A stretch of 64,000 nucleotides of DNA, taken from Diospyros lotus (lineage: Eukaryota; Streptophyta; Magnoliopsida; Ericales; Ebenaceae). Under the pieces are notes generated by a model. It saw only the letters and a list, made by a program, of their open reading frames with translations. It was not told where the DNA came from and did no database searches. Made by a program: the position numbers and the translations under genes. The stretch covers positions 27,003,310-27,067,309 of the forward strand of contig NC_068352.1 of NCBI RefSeq assembly GCF_014633365.1, in the 5' to 3' direction. Below are positions 23,801 to 37,056 of the stretch, one piece after another (the first letter of the stretch is position 1; the number at the start of each line of letters is the position of its first letter).

Positions 23801-26800
23801 CGACTTCATCAACATCTTTTTCCATATGCTTTTTGATTGCTGAAATAGAGAAATCAGTACTCTCAGAGCTGTCACACAGAACTACAGTAAATTTGAGCAG
23901 TTGGCTAATTAAGCCTAAAATAAAATCTGTTTATTTATTTATTTTTTTGCATATCACCACAGGACAAGAAGAATTTAGTAGTTAATGTGATTGGTCCAAC
24001 AGCATTTAAGTTGCTCTAGACTGATTTACTCAGCATGTGGCTGATGCACAGAACATCTGCTGTGAGATACACATTCATGATAATCAATTTGCATCCAGAA
24101 GATTTAATGTAAGGGTGTGTTTGATTGGCATGGAAAACATGGAAAAGAAAATATTTTCCAGCCAAATTCCAACTTTGGGTGTTTGATTGGAAACTTTTTC
24201 CATGGAATTTGTTTTCCACCCAAGTACAAAAATGGCACATTTTCCTCAAAATCAAGGAAAATCAATTCTTGGGGGGGGGGGGGGGGATGTTGGTTTTGAT
24301 TTTCCTTGGAAGTTGGAATTTATTTTCTTTTCCACCTTGTGCAATCAAACACACCCTAAGGGTGAAAAGGACAAAGATAACCTTTCATGGCAGATGCTTT
24401 TGTAACAGACTTTGACTCCTCATTTGCATCCTGCCAAAAAAAGCCTCATATGTTGAGTCTGAAAAGCAGAAGCGTGAATGCTAGATATAAAATACTCATC
24501 CAGTATCACTTGGTTCTAGTGTAAGAATAAATGAGCATATAATCCATGCTAGCTCTTACTTTTATAAACCTCAATTGTAAAAATTGTGACTTGCACTACA
24601 ATTACTGCAGTACGGAAGATTGAGAATATCAAATTCAGGTTTATTAACGTCTGCTAGACATCGAAAATCTTATTCTAATTCATGCTACCCCAAAACAAGA
24701 AGACATAATAATGCACCAAGAAAGTAAATGATAAATCCACCGATAAAGTCATATGGAACCCAGAGAAAATAAGAAGAAAGATATCCATCCATCTTTACTT
24801 CCCAATTCTGCTTTCACTTCCTTTCTCTTTTCATTTAATTTTTCCCCTGCCACAAAATAAATTAAAAATGTAACCCACATTCCAACCTGTAGTTGGTTTT
24901 TGAACACCCCCCCCCCCCCCCCCCCACAAGATGAGCCTAGCCTTCAGAATTCATTCAAAATTATGAGATAAGATAACAGATAATTCTATGACAGCTCCAT
25001 TAGGAATTGGTTTCAATGTTTATATATTTCTTATAGTTTCTCCTTTTGATTCCAGTAAATTAACTCCAAAGAAGTTTTATAAAATTATAAAAGAAGTCCA
25101 CAAATTCAGATGGATTAGGTATAATCTTATTTCGGACAGATTAGTTACTTTAGTTTGTTAATCATTAAAAGTAGTAATAAGTGCCATTGCTACTCTCTTT
25201 TATACTCAACTCCTGCTTTTCTTCTTTGTAACTCTCCCCTTAAATCTCCATATATATATATATATAATTAACGTCATTTTCCTTGGTAGCCGTCAAATAT
25301 GATATGGTTTCCCATTACTTCTACTCCCTCTTGTCTTGTTACAAGCATCAAGTTCCAAGAGTATTGAGTGGCTAGAATAGCACTTATAACCAGTTAAGTT
25401 CCTGAAAACTAGCAAAATTTCAAGAACTCAAGGGCCATGTTTCAAATGCTTCCTATTTCAGCCAAGTGATAAGTACTAGTTACGGCTATATTAAATTATA
25501 AAGGCACAGAAACAGATCAAGCAAAACCAAAACAACTGATTGCTTGATGAACTCTTCTTAATTGCCCCAATCCACATAAATACAAAAATAAAATAATTCA
25601 TTGGCATATCCCAAAAACCACAACTTTACCAGGGGACATTTCTTTATGTCAGGATGTAACATTACAAGGAGAAGAATCCAGTTCATACCTTAAGCTTCTG
25701 AAGTAACATGGAGACCTTATCTACTTGCTTATTAACATCTTGTATCTACAAAATAGTTAAAGAAACAACAAATAAGTTAGCAAAAGTGGCCAAATTTAGA
25801 AATAATATGAGAAAAGTAAACAGAAAAGAAGATCCTTAGTAACTTTAGCTTTCATGTGGCAGCTTTATGGTAATGATAGCTTGGTTGGGTTTCAGGCAGG
25901 CTGGACCCATTTATCAGAGACTTCTATTCGCATTGTAATCTCCTGAGTAATCAAATGCATCGCGGGTGTGTGTGTTGGGTTGGGGGAGGAGGAGGAGGAG
26001 GAGGAGGGGGGGGGGGGGGGGGGGGGGCGCTGGGCTATTGGTCATTTTTACATGGCTTGCAACCCCCTTGGTGCCTTTGTTGACAGATCAAGAAAAGGAA
26101 GAAAACATTTCAACAGATAAGAGCTCACAAAGGAAATGATTAATCAACAAATTTTTCAGTTGTATAGCAATCTGACTTCCTTCAAGTTATCCACAAGGCA
26201 CCAAATACCATAATACAGCATCATGAGATGGTGTCTTCATTTCATGAGGATTTATAACATTAAACCTGGTTGGGATTATACCTGCTTATTGAAAGCTTCC
26301 ATTCCCAAATCAGAATTACTCCTAGGGACCCGAGTTCCCATCTCAATATCTGGTTCTCTAGATGGCTGATCTCTGGCATCCCCAGCAAATGAATCCTGAA
26401 ACAGATTAATATAAGCTTAAGCATGTGAGACACTTACTTAAGAAGGGGAAAATTAGTCAAATATTTATATTAGAAATGTTCAAAAATTGTAGAATAAAAT
26501 TTAAAAGTTCACCATTAAAGGATGAGTTTGACACTTAAGGAGCTCAAATTCTAGATGGAATATTTACATCAGAGTACTAATGAATCGTTTACTTCCTTTT
26601 TCAAGGGCTACTCTAGGTGGGGGATGGAGGGGCAATGGATTTGGGGCAAAAGGAGTAGGAGGAGGGCTGGCGAGCACATTCCCCTGCCCCCATCCCTAGT
26701 TAGAGGTACTAAACTCATGAACACTTGAACTAGAATAAAATATTTTACAGGGACTCTAGTGAATGTGACTACACAAACCAATTCTATCCAAAGAAAATAA

Positions 26801-27428
26801 ATTGGGAAAACATCTAAATGTCTGATTATTGCCGAATGGCCTCCAGATCTTGGAAAACAGCATCCCCCTAAAACCAATTATATTCATTTCCATTCAAGTA
26901 GATTAAAACTCATCTCTTTTTCTTCACAAGTGGAAATGAAGGAACCAGAAAAGCAGATCGAAGTCAATTTTACATACCCAACTATATGGAAATCTGAGAA
27001 ATTCCAAAGATTCCAAAACACTTCAAAATAAATTAATTCGATAGGACTAAATGACCTACTGATGATCACTATTTCCAATCACAAAAACAGCAAACGTGAG
27101 ACTCAAAAACCCTATTTTCCTAAAAAAATGCCCCTTATTGGCACATGGGTATTCTCAAAAGGCGCTCAAATGGCAAAAATATCACCCAAGCACTGATCGA
27201 CAAATACTGAAGAACAATTATCAACCTTAGGGGCACCAAATTGAACCTGGGTAGTACCAATCCTATTTCTGGGTATTACAAAATCTGAACCAAACGAGCA
27301 AATTCACCTCTCAAACCATTCAATAACGTCGCTAATCAATCACACAGATCAGATGTCAATACAAGAGGTAGAAACAAAAACAGTTAACAATTAACAGGAA
27401 TCAAGTTTACCGTGAGTAAGTCGTTCAT
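20804..27428 (-). CDS. SYP132: Plasma-membrane Qa-SNARE syntaxin SYP132/SYP13II
   Basis: SYP132 is a Qa-SNARE that drives vesicle fusion at the plasma membrane. The minus-strand exons are 27411-27428, 26282-26395, 25689-25745, 24382-24430, 23751-23839, 23589-23662, 23460-23502, 23329-23389, 23144-23169, 22974-23051, 21212-21292, 21074-21139 and 20804-20968 (921 nt, 306 aa, the family length). All introns are GT-AG and phases agree. The N-terminus is [20 protein letters not shown]. The Habc bundle is at about residues 40-165 and the SNARE motif at about 204-266, with the zero-layer Gln at 242 inside VEAQGD. The C-terminal anchor is at about 281-300 and the tail is HPWKSS. Exon 9 is only 26 nt. 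Intron 4 holds a Tourist MITE, and the introns carry long G or C runs. A second terminal exon lies downstream at 18147-18308. The 5' third has been copied to 52.8-57.4 kb. Confidence 0.96.
24113..24356. mobile_element. Tourist-like MITE in SYP132 intron 4
   Basis: It is flanked by TAA at 24110-24112 and 24357-24359. The terminal repeats are GGGTGTGTTTGATTGG and CAATCAAACACACCC, near-perfect over 15 bases. The interior is a long imperfect palindrome of TTTTCCATGG-type words and is interrupted by a run of 16 G at 24271-24286. It ends only about 25 bp from the 5' splice site of intron 4 (donor at 24380-24381 on the minus strand). Confidence 0.85.
24907..24925. repeat. poly-C run of 19 in SYP132 intron 3
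   Basis: Nineteen consecutive C lie in otherwise AT-rich intron sequence, which means G on the transcribed sense of this minus-strand gene. Intron 2 holds another run, 22 G at 26006-26027, preceded by (GGA)n. Confidence 0.85.
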
Positions 27429-27530
27429 CCTGATGGAACTAACAAGAGCTCTAGAGTGAGAGAAAGCGAAGGCGATGAGGTGATGTTGATTCGGAGAAAA
27501 GCGGAGCTTGCGAACAAATTTTGGGTCCGC

Positions 27531-27538
27531 TATTTATA
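27531..27538 (-). promoter_or_regulatory. TATA box of SYP132
   Basis: On the minus strand the sequence reads TATAAATA, 103 bp before the ATG at 27428, in a CGGATATAAATAGCGG context. The leader after it is rich in CT, as in the truncated copies at 52.8 and 55.2 kb. Confidence 0.65.
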
Positions 27539-27544
27539 TCCGAA

Positions 27545-29620
27545 AACAAACCAACACAAATAGTTACAATTGGTTGGGCCGGCGACAACGTGAGACTAAG
27601 AAACGACAGCCAGGCGATGAACAGCAAATGCCTTCTCGCTGCTGCTCTCAGGCGTTACCAACAAACATAGAAGTCTTTGTTTCTTACAAACTTTTTTTCT
27701 CTTCTTTTCTTTTGGGGCTCTGTGCCTTCAATGTGGTTTTATTCTTGAGAATGTCACTTGCTTTGTTTTCCCCTCCCTTCTCTATTTAAGTATAATTAAC
27801 GGATCTTTAAGAAAAAATAAAATATAATCAGAAACAAAATAATTGTGACATCAATTCACCATTGATTTTGTACATATTTTGGGGAAATAATCCTTTTATA
27901 AAAATAAGGGTGAAGTTAGTTAAAAAAATAATAATCTTTTGATTCTCGTAAAATAAAAGTAAGAGAGAGTTTTGTGTCATATTATAATGATTAATTCTTG
28001 AAAATGGGCACAAATTTTATATATTTAAATTATATTAGCATATGAAATTGTATAAAGAAATCCAAATGATGTATATATAGAAAAATTATAGAAAATCCTA
28101 TGTTTAATTGTATACTAGAAACAAAAACATTTGTTTTACTTTAGTGGCATTTTTATTAAAAATTTACAAAAAAAAAAAATAATATTCATTTATTTACCCC
28201 AAAGTTGTGAAAGCAAAGCCCATGGGCTGCTTCATTCCTTTGTAGTGGGCCTCCAATTCCAGGAGCCCATGGGAATGGGCCAGGATGCTACTGGGCTAAA
28301 TATGAAACCGAAAGGCAAAAACTAAAGACAAGTAATTTCAGTACCAATGCTAAATTAGCTCTTTTATTTTGTGAACAAAGTTTTCATAAATATATATGTA
28401 TATATATATATAGAGAATTGATATGTTACCCGTATTGCCCGACACAAACTAGAGGGGGATTTGGGCCTCATCACACCCATGAGCCGATGCCGTCTCTTTC
28501 AAATTGCTTATATTAGACAATTATTATGTTGTTTGACGCAGATAATATAATAATTCTACATGTATATATAAATCTTAATAATTGTAAAGCATGGACTATC
28601 TTTTTAAAGTATAACAGTACAGATTAGAAAGTAATTATACACTAATTTGTCAACTTTTGCTTGTACTATTATTCTTGGCAAAAGCACCATTAATTTTGCT
28701 TTAGTTCTGAAATCAAGTGCCAACACCATTGGAACAATTCATATCTCCAATTTTTTGGAACAAAAAAAAATAAAATAAATTGTGCAACTCATGAAAAAGA
28801 AAAAAAGGAAAGTTGTGATATTATCAAAATACACACAAGTGAATGATTTTAGTAAATTACAACGATAGACGTATAATCAGGGGTGAGTAACATTTCGGGA
28901 TTTATTAAATTACAAATCTTACCTTTATATTTAGATTTTTTATTTTTATTTTTATTAAGAGTGTGCATAATATTAGAACATTTTAAAGACAAACATCATC
29001 AAAAATACTATTATGCTTAAAATATTTGTTTAGATACGTACACAAACTTAGCTTCAAGATTTGCATTGAATGGTGACAAATTTTATGTAACTTTTATACC
29101 ATTCAAATCATGATTTAAATTGAAAACTTTTAGTTTTTACTTAAATTAGATGATGAACAACTAGTTAATTAATATATGATGATGGACCTAAGTATATATT
29201 CTACACTAGCTAGCTTTCTATTAAGACATGACTTGAATAACATTTATTAAAATTTGTTAAGTTTGGAATACCCACATTACAATAAATTTGTCTTTTATAG
29301 ATAAATAAGTAGAGTTAAATATAATTATTAGAGACAAAAGTTGATAAGTGTTTCTAAATGTAATATTATGTGACTCTCATTATTTAATATGTAATTTTAA
29401 TAAAAATAAGTTATTAATAAAGGTACAATTAGTGATACAAGCAAGCAATGTAGATTATTTGCCATCTTTATTATGTATGAGCATATTTATTATCTCTACT
29501 TACGTTAGTGTCAGTTATTATTATTAGAGATGCTTAATATTTTATTTAAAGACATTTATTAATATTTATCTTTATTTGTCTCTAAAAATAAATTTCTTTT
29601 AATGTCACAATCCTACATGC
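27545..29620. other. SYP132 upstream and intergenic DNA
   Basis: No gene is supported. The first 200 bp would be the distal promoter. At 28415-28435 lies GAATTGATATGTTACC, the same end sequence as the small inverted-repeat element at 49629. The rest is AT-rich. Confidence 0.5.
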
Positions 29621-30784
29621 ACTACAAAACAAATTAGTATTTCGCGATAAAAAAATTTGTTGCTAAATGCCTAAAATTTCATTCGCTAAGTAATTAGTGA
29701 CATAATTAACGACATATTTTAATTCGTTGCTATAATGGGTGTCGTTAATTATAAACGAAAAAAATTATTGCTAAAGCGAAAAAAATTGGTCACTAAATTG
29801 TTCATAGTACCGATCCAAATTTGATTTAAGAGATGGAAAAAAAGTCCTAGAGATGGAAAAATTCTATCACATAATTGAAAATTCTAACATGGTTCGCTTA
29901 ATCATAGAGCTATGAACCCAATTAGTTACATATTCGTCTCAAATTATCAATAAGCTAATTTTTCCTACTCTTCATTATAAAATTCGAACTTCTCGTCTCA
30001 CTCTTGATCCTATCACCAATTAATTAATTATTATTAAATTATGATATATGAAAAATATTAATTATTTTATTATGAAATAAAAAAATCCATAATATAGAGT
30101 TGAGATCTCTGAACTTTTCACATATAATAGAATATAAATATTGTTTATATTTATATTTTAAAATATAAGAATCAATTATTTTATATTCTAAAATATCAAT
30201 TATTATTGGTTGTATGCTTTATATCCTAAAATATCAATTATTTTAATAAAACATCATACCAATTATTATTGTGCGCGCACTTTATTTTCTAAAATATTAA
30301 TTATTTTATATTTTAAAAATACTAATTATTATTGCACGCATACTTTATATTTTAAAATATAAATTGTTTATATTCTAAAATATTAATTATTATATTATTA
30401 CGCGCATGCTTTCACTTTTGATTATTTTTATTTTATGCTTTTTAATTTTCTACAAAATATTATATAAGAATGTCATTTTTTACAAATTTTTTATGTTGGA
30501 GGGCAGCTGTCTCTCAGGGTAGAGATGGAAATTATTCCGTCTATACTCTTTAACTTAGAGACAAAAATTTTCTATTTTGAAATCAAATATGGAAAAATTC
30601 TATCAATGGTCAAAGAAAAACATATAAAGACAAAAAATTTCGTCTCTAAGTAAAAAAAAAATAATTTAAAAACACATTATTTTCATCTCTAAAACCATTT
30701 TTTCAAACCGGTCTTTATTAGAGATTGAAAAAAATTCTCTCTTCAAAATTCGTTTTTAAAATCAATTTTTTTTTTAATTGATGT
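29621..30784. mobile_element. CACTA-like element, left end clear
   Basis: The left end CACTACAAAACAAA is typical of plant CACTA termini. It is followed by subterminal repeats of the type TTGTTGCTAAAT, CGTTAATTATAAACG and GGTCACTAAATTG in both orientations. Towards 30600-30780 there are repeated AGAGATGAAA/TTTCGTCTCTA words, which are also common in CACTA subterminal regions. The right terminus (near TTGATGTG at about 30784) is too decayed to be sure of, and no transposase frame exists. Confidence 0.4.
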
Positions 30785-33700
30785 GATCCCAACTAAGGAA
30801 TACAAGTTGATGAGATATCTCTTATATTGCCGTAATTAGATAAAAGAACTACCATACATAGTAAGCAAGTTTGTCTCTTTGACCACGTGAGGTAAGTTTT
30901 ACACACCACTCTTTGAGTTTTTAACTAAATTGGATGGATCACTCTTTATGTTTTTTAAAATTACGTGCATCTCCGTTGACTTTCTAATTAACCTGCTTGT
31001 ACCATTAACTCCTTGCATTAAAAAACCACTATTATTTTTAATTAAAATCTCAAAATACCCTCCATAAATGTCTGCATGATAATTATACAAAAACAAAAAA
31101 AGAAATTAAAAAAAAATATGGTTAGCCAATAGCTTATTTGGAAGAACCCAAGTTGATTGGGTTTCTTCCTCTATACAAAGAGAGAAGAGAGAGAGACCAA
31201 CAATTTTAAAGAATCAAAATTTTTAAAAAATCCTTTGAACTTGGGTTTAAAGGCTAGAACTCGAACCTAACTCATAAAACCTTCAAACCTAGAAATATAG
31301 GTTGAAAGGGTTTCTTCCAGTTTGATTAATGCTTTAAACCCATGTCCAGGTTCTTTCCACACCTAACCATTCATGATGGGTCTTTGGTATGGAGAGAAAG
31401 AGAGGGAGACTTATGAACCCACTTTAAAAAAAATACTTGTCATCGGTACAATTTAGTCAAAATTCAGTGTGTAAAATCTAACCTAAATTATATTTAGATG
31501 AACTGATAGATAAAGACATGAAATTTGAGAACAAAGATTTTATGCTTTATTTTGTATGTTGTAATTGTGCTTTTGGTTAACATTGGAGGAGGCCGACAGG
31601 ACCACGTGAACACATATGAAAATGAACATTGGATTCATACATATATAGGACAAGTGAGAAAGATTGGGATCAGATCAGATTAATGGCTTTGTGTTTTTCG
31701 TCACCCAAATTAATGAATTGAGAGGATTGTTCCTTCCTTGCTTGTCACGGGAATGAAGGCCTAATCTTATTCTTATTCTGTCTAGCAGCATTAGTTCTTT
31801 CAAGTCAATGCACAGCATAATCTATACACACAGAGACACATATATTAGCTTTTAAGACTAGAATTGTCCATTGTTAATGGTTAATACTAAAGTAAGTGCA
31901 TACAAGTGGCATTTTGATGGGTTAATCAACGAAAATTTGCCCCCTTTGATGGGCCATTGGCTTCCCATCTCTTTTGTCAAATCCACAAATCACGCTATCT
32001 TTTTCTTCAACTCTCATGTTTTCATTACATAAAAGAGGGCTTTATACATTATTAGAATAAGTATCGACTCGGATGGGGTGCAAAAATAAAGAGACCATGC
32101 AAAAAATAAGAAAGATATGATACAACACAAAAACATAAATGTAATTTTAAAGGGATAGAATATACTTTAAGATCGTGTTTGTTAATTAAAATATAAATTA
32201 AAAAATACAACATATGAAAAGTATTTTAAATTTTTATTTTTTTAATATATTTATTAAATTTATTTGATGACCATTAAAAAACAAGTCATGTAACTTCTTA
32301 TTTGGTATTTTTCATATAAACCTCTCTCCTCCTCCTTTCCTTAAGATAAACATATTTTGAATTTTACAGATAAAAAAAAAAACCTATATGTTCTCTAGTG
32401 TATTTCAAAAAATTTAACAAATAATTTGATAAAAATTTTGGAATGTTTTTCACCTTTATTTTGATCATTTCATATTTTAGTCTGAAAAATATTTTAATTT
32501 TATTTTACTCATTTTAACAAATACTATCTAAAAAGAATATATACACCGTTTTGAGTATTGTAAAATTGAGTAAAAGAAATTCTTTTGAAAGAGATGAAAA
32601 TTATTGTTGATGTGAATATAATATTATATATTATTTTTAAGACTATTATTGTTTTGATTTTTTTTTTTTTGGGGGGGGGGGGTGGAGGAGGGGGGGAAGG
32701 GGTTACTTTAATTAAAATGGAAAATTTTTGCAAATGTTTCTTTTCATTTTGCAATGATTTTGGTGCTAGTTATATATAAGTAATATGGTTAGTTATTTTT
32801 TTAATTAACTTGGGATATTTTGGGCTTCACCCCCGACTAGTCTCTAAGAGAGGTAGACCTCATCCTAACCCAACCTTAATAAATCATAGTATAATCTTCA
32901 TATACTGCCTCTAAAAAATTTCAAACCTAACATCTCATGAGGTGTAACATGATTAATTATTTAATTGCATGCATGTTACGGTGCTCATTTGATATTTCAA
33001 TCGATTATGCAAAGATTAGGAGATGGAATTGAATTAAATTATCATAAAAAAAGAACTACACTAAAATTTGAAAAATAAAAAATATTGTTTAGCTGTATTG
33101 GTTGAATTATAATCAAAATTAATGGTGAAAATCTAATTACAATACTTGACCAAAAGAAATACAGAAATTGTTATGGCGGTGGTGGGGCCACAAACCCCCC
33201 CCCCCCCCCCCCCCCCAAGATCATCTCCCTATATATGTACATAAACTATATATAATTAGGGGTATCTTTTGTAGATTAAGAATCCAAATACTAGTGTTAT
33301 GACTAAAACAAAAATTAAAAATCAAAGTTTCCATTCATTAGAACCATCAGTTATAGACTAACCACATCAACTAACATGGTTTCACTTTTATAATTTAAAG
33401 TGACCTTTTGTCATATATTTATTAATATCGAAACAGTAGCAAGTAAATGATTCAACCAATAAATTACAATCCTTTCTAGATGGGCCCTCATTTGGTTGGG
33501 AACAAAGACAGGCAAAAGCAATTTTAATATTAGGCCAACCATCAAATTCATTGATATTAGCAGCTTAGATAATTAGTGGTGGATGAGGTACGTGTATTAT
33601 TTTTGTTAGAGTTCTTTTCATAAGATTAGTAGTTTTGTTGGTTGTAATGTAAGATCATAGTCCACTCTCTTAACATTTTAATTAATACCAAAAAAAATAA

Positions 33701-34950
33701 TAAAAAAGTACTAACATAAAATTGGATCGTGACATTTAAACTAACAGTAGCACGGTGGAGTTAATTTTATGTGGTCAAAATTTTGACTTTGATTAAAAAA
33801 ATGTGTAAAATAACAATAAAAATAAAATACATAATTATAGAAAAAAGGTGATTTGAAAATAAAAAATAAAATCAGAATGAGGCGAGGTTTGCCGAAACAA
33901 ATTTCCTTAAGACAGATTTCGCCCATTGCACTAGTGCTAACAAGATCAATAGACGTCTGTTTCCAATGATATAATATTTTTTTTAATAATTAGTATAACA
34001 CAATACTAACTTTGTCGGGCGAAGTAAAAATTGATTGTAATCTTCTTAATAAGAGGGAAGAAGTAATCAAAAACTCGTGCATTTAAAAAATAATTGAGAA
34101 TTATTTTAGTAAGAAAAATATTTTAGAGAAGGAAAGAAAAAAATCAATTAATTTGAATTGATTTTTGGATGGAGAAAATGGAATCAAGGGGTTATATTTA
34201 TAGATTTCAAGTGTCTAATGGTAAAAGATGATATTGTTTGATTCAGATTAATTTGGATTGTCAAATTGCTTGCGTTATTTTAGATTTGGGTTCAAGACAA
34301 CTGTTATATTGCCCACTATCGGGCAACATAGCAGTGCCCTTGAGTACTTGGGTTCAATCTAGTGGTTCAAATTACACTTCCGGCGAAGGTCTAGTCTCTT
34401 ATCATGCACCTTTTATTTCTAAACAAATGAAAAAAAAAAGAATTTTTTTTCTATATTTCTATTTTGAGGGTAAGGAAGGGTTAGTAATGACTTGTACAAT
34501 CATCTTGTCAAGTGAAAACAAACACACAGTTCCTTTCAGTCCTTTCCGAATTCAACATCTCATAAAGCTAGTGAGGTAGAAAATGACAAGAGTATTTTCT
34601 GGTGGGATTATTAATTAACTTTTGAAACATTCATTGAAGGAGCTCGACTTGTTCAGTACAGATGCCATTCACTTGATTAGAACGGTTGCCCACTTTTCTA
34701 GTTAAAAGAAGTAGTGAACTCCGTCAAAAGCTCCATGGCTGCCAATGGCATTGCACTTCTGAACAGCCCTTTTAAGTGCGATTCCAAGTTTTGCTAGCTA
34801 TGTATTGGTCCAGTTCAACTTATATTTGTTATTGATGAATTTTATGCACTGTTACAATCCAAATTAAATTTAATACCTCAACGGTGATACACTATTTAAA
34901 TAAAAAAATTAAGATTTGCATTCTCTTTGCTATTTTTAATATGTTTTGAG
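30785..34950. other. AT-rich intergenic region
   Basis: No gene is supported. It contains a possible SINE in reverse orientation at 32815-32950, a T13-G12 tract at 32658-32682, and 22 C at 33195-33216. A 113-codon open frame at 34238 shows no recognisable domain and ends in a Lys/Phe-rich stretch, so I do not call it. Confidence 0.5.
32815..32950 (-). mobile_element. possible reverse-oriented SINE
   Basis: On the minus strand the sequence begins CACCTCATGAGATGTTAGG, continues with a box B-like GGTTTGAAAT, and ends with GGGGGTGAAGCCCAAAATAT. This layout of a tRNA-like T-arm followed by a non-tRNA body resembles plant SINEs. No convincing target-site duplication is visible. Confidence 0.35.
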
Positions 34951-34959
34951 TTTTTAAGT

Positions 34960-36100
34960 TTTCAAAACACTTAAAACGTGTTTACTTTATTATTTTCAAA
35001 AATATATTTTTGAAAATAAAATAAAAATTATAAAGAAAACTCAAAACAACTTTTGAGTGTTTTCAATCAAAATTCACTCAAAATGCGAAAAAGCAACCCC
35101 CCTTCCCTTCCAATCTCGCACACCCAACTTCTCTTCTCTTCCTTGGTCGTCGATCGTGCTCGCACTTGCCACCGCTACTGCCGTCGACCACGCCAGCCAT
35201 CGATGATGCGAGCCCTTGAGTGTCAGGTTTTCGAGTATGTCAGGTTTTTGGAAAGGTTCTCCTATCTTCTATATTCCTTTGTTAGTTTTTTGGTATGTTA
35301 GTTGATGGCTCCTTGGGTGTCGAGTGGTTGCCTTTGATTAGAAAAAATCACCGGTCACGGTGGCCGATAGTGAGTAATAGTGTATGTATAGGCAGGTGGG
35401 TCAAACATTTAAGCTTAGATCAAAGGAGATTTGACCATTGGATCTTACTATTTTTTGGGTATATTGGTCGATGGGCCTTTGGGTGTCGGGTGGTTGCCTC
35501 TGATTGTCAAAAATCACTAACCACGGTGGTGACTGACAATGCATTTTGAGTTTTGTGACCAAAAATTAAAAATTAGATTTATGAAAATTCAGTCGTTAAA
35601 TCTAACCTATTTTTGTACATATTAACCCCCTTGACTTGGAATTTTTAATGGTAGACTCTGATTGTGTGAATATTGAGCCAGCGGTGGTCACTGGCGAGGG
35701 AGAAAATGCAAGGTGCCGGAGAATAGAAGAAGAAAACAGAAAAAAAGAAAAAAATATTTTTAAATTTTGAAAATATAGGATATCTATATTATAATTAAAA
35801 ATATAGGATAATATATAATATATTATTAAGTGTATTACACATATTATGTATAATAATATTTAATATAAGTTATTGCTAATATCAATTCAATAATTAAATT
35901 TATTGTTTTATTTTAACAGCGGAATTTTATTAAAAATAATTAATTTTATTATTTAATAATCAAATTCATTGAATAAAATATCACAAAATATATTTTTTTC
36001 AAAATAGCAAAGTAAATGCATTTTTCTAGTTTTTTGTTTTAAGAAATAATTTTTCAAAATGACAAAAAAAAGATACGTTTTAACAGACACTTAAAACATA
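34960..36100. mobile_element. candidate non-autonomous element with internal repeats
   Basis: The ends are rich in matching words in opposite orientation (AAAACACTTAAAACGTG near 34967; ACGTTTTAACAGACACTTAA near 36076). Both are followed inwards by TTTTCAAAA-type sequence. The middle has a GC-rich coding-like patch (35100-35260) and two imperfect direct repeats of about 85 bp beginning near 35289 and 35455. Family and exact borders are unknown, and no transposase is present. Confidence 0.35.
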
Positions 36101-36879
36101 AAATTAAAAATAAATTTAAAACTTAAAACTTAGACACGAAAGAAAAGGCAACATAAAAATTCATGCCGCTTGGGGAGGATGATGTCGATGTACACTATGT
36201 ATGTGGGTAAGGTTAATATGGGAAGGTTTCCATGTGCAAACAATGAGAGGGCCAAATGAATATTATTGTGTAGAGGCCACGAGACAATTTGGAGATTTGA
36301 TCCGATTCTGATGGAAATATGCATATCTATATATGTACACATATATCCAGTTTTGGAGCAGTGGAGGTTCAAATTGATTTTCAGAGGAGTGACTTTGAAA
36401 AGGGACAGAAGCCTGTTTGATTCCTTTATGAGAAGCAGTGGCTGTGGGGAGCGACATGGACAAGTGAGCTACCACTCTCCAAAAATATATGCGCGCTCCC
36501 AGAATCACACTGTTTTTGATGCATATATAATGAGACTGATTACCTAATTGATTTGTTAATCGATCCAATACTGGTGGTTTCTGAAATAATCTATGGGCTA
36601 GGCCCCAATGCTAATTGTGGGCATTAATTAGTATTGTACCACATTACTACATTTTCTTTCTTTTTATATATCTAATAGAAGAACTAGCTAGCCAACTTGT
36701 GGCTTAATGAATATGCAAGTTTGTGCGCTCTCTCTCAAGGCCTGAGCCAATGAAGGGATATCAACACAGTTGAGTTGGAGTGACCTTGTCATGCACTTGT
36801 TATAAAATAGTTAAAAAAATATCTTAAAAATATATAGTTTTCTGATGAACTCTCTCTATATTACTTAAAGTTAGTAATT

Positions 36880-37056
36880 ATTGCTCCTAGAGCACAGATT
36901 AAATAGTTAGATTATAATAAGTTGGGATTTACACCAATAGGTTGTGAGTTCGATTCCTTATTATGTGCAGTGAGACAAAATCTCAACCTATGATTTATTT
37001 TCTCTGTCGAAATTAAGGGCACGAACGACGAAAGACCGCGTAAGAACGATAATCTC
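36880..37056 (+). mobile_element. tRNA-derived SINE with target-site duplication
   Basis: The 177-bp body is flanked by perfect 12-bp direct repeats, AAGTTAGTAATT (36868-36879 and 37057-37068). It contains a strong RNA polymerase III box B, GAGTTCGATTCC, at about 36948. Its 3' body includes GTGAGACAAAATCTCAACC, CTGTCGAAATTAAGGGCAC and CGAACGACGAAAGACCGCG. There is no poly(A) tail. A decayed relative lies at 10125-10265. Confidence 0.75.

Noticed and set aside
34238..34579. 113-codon plus-strand open frame
   Set aside because: No recognisable domain, a poly-Lys/Phe run from A/T homopolymers, and no splice or promoter context.
35053..35549. coding-like GC-rich frames in the 35 kb element
   Set aside because: They are interrupted, partly repeated in tandem and unlike any family I know. 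They are treated as element interior.
36130..36568. overlapping open frames on both strands of about 80-100 codons
   Set aside because: They overlap each other in opposite directions with no conserved motif. Probably chance in a slightly GC-richer patch.
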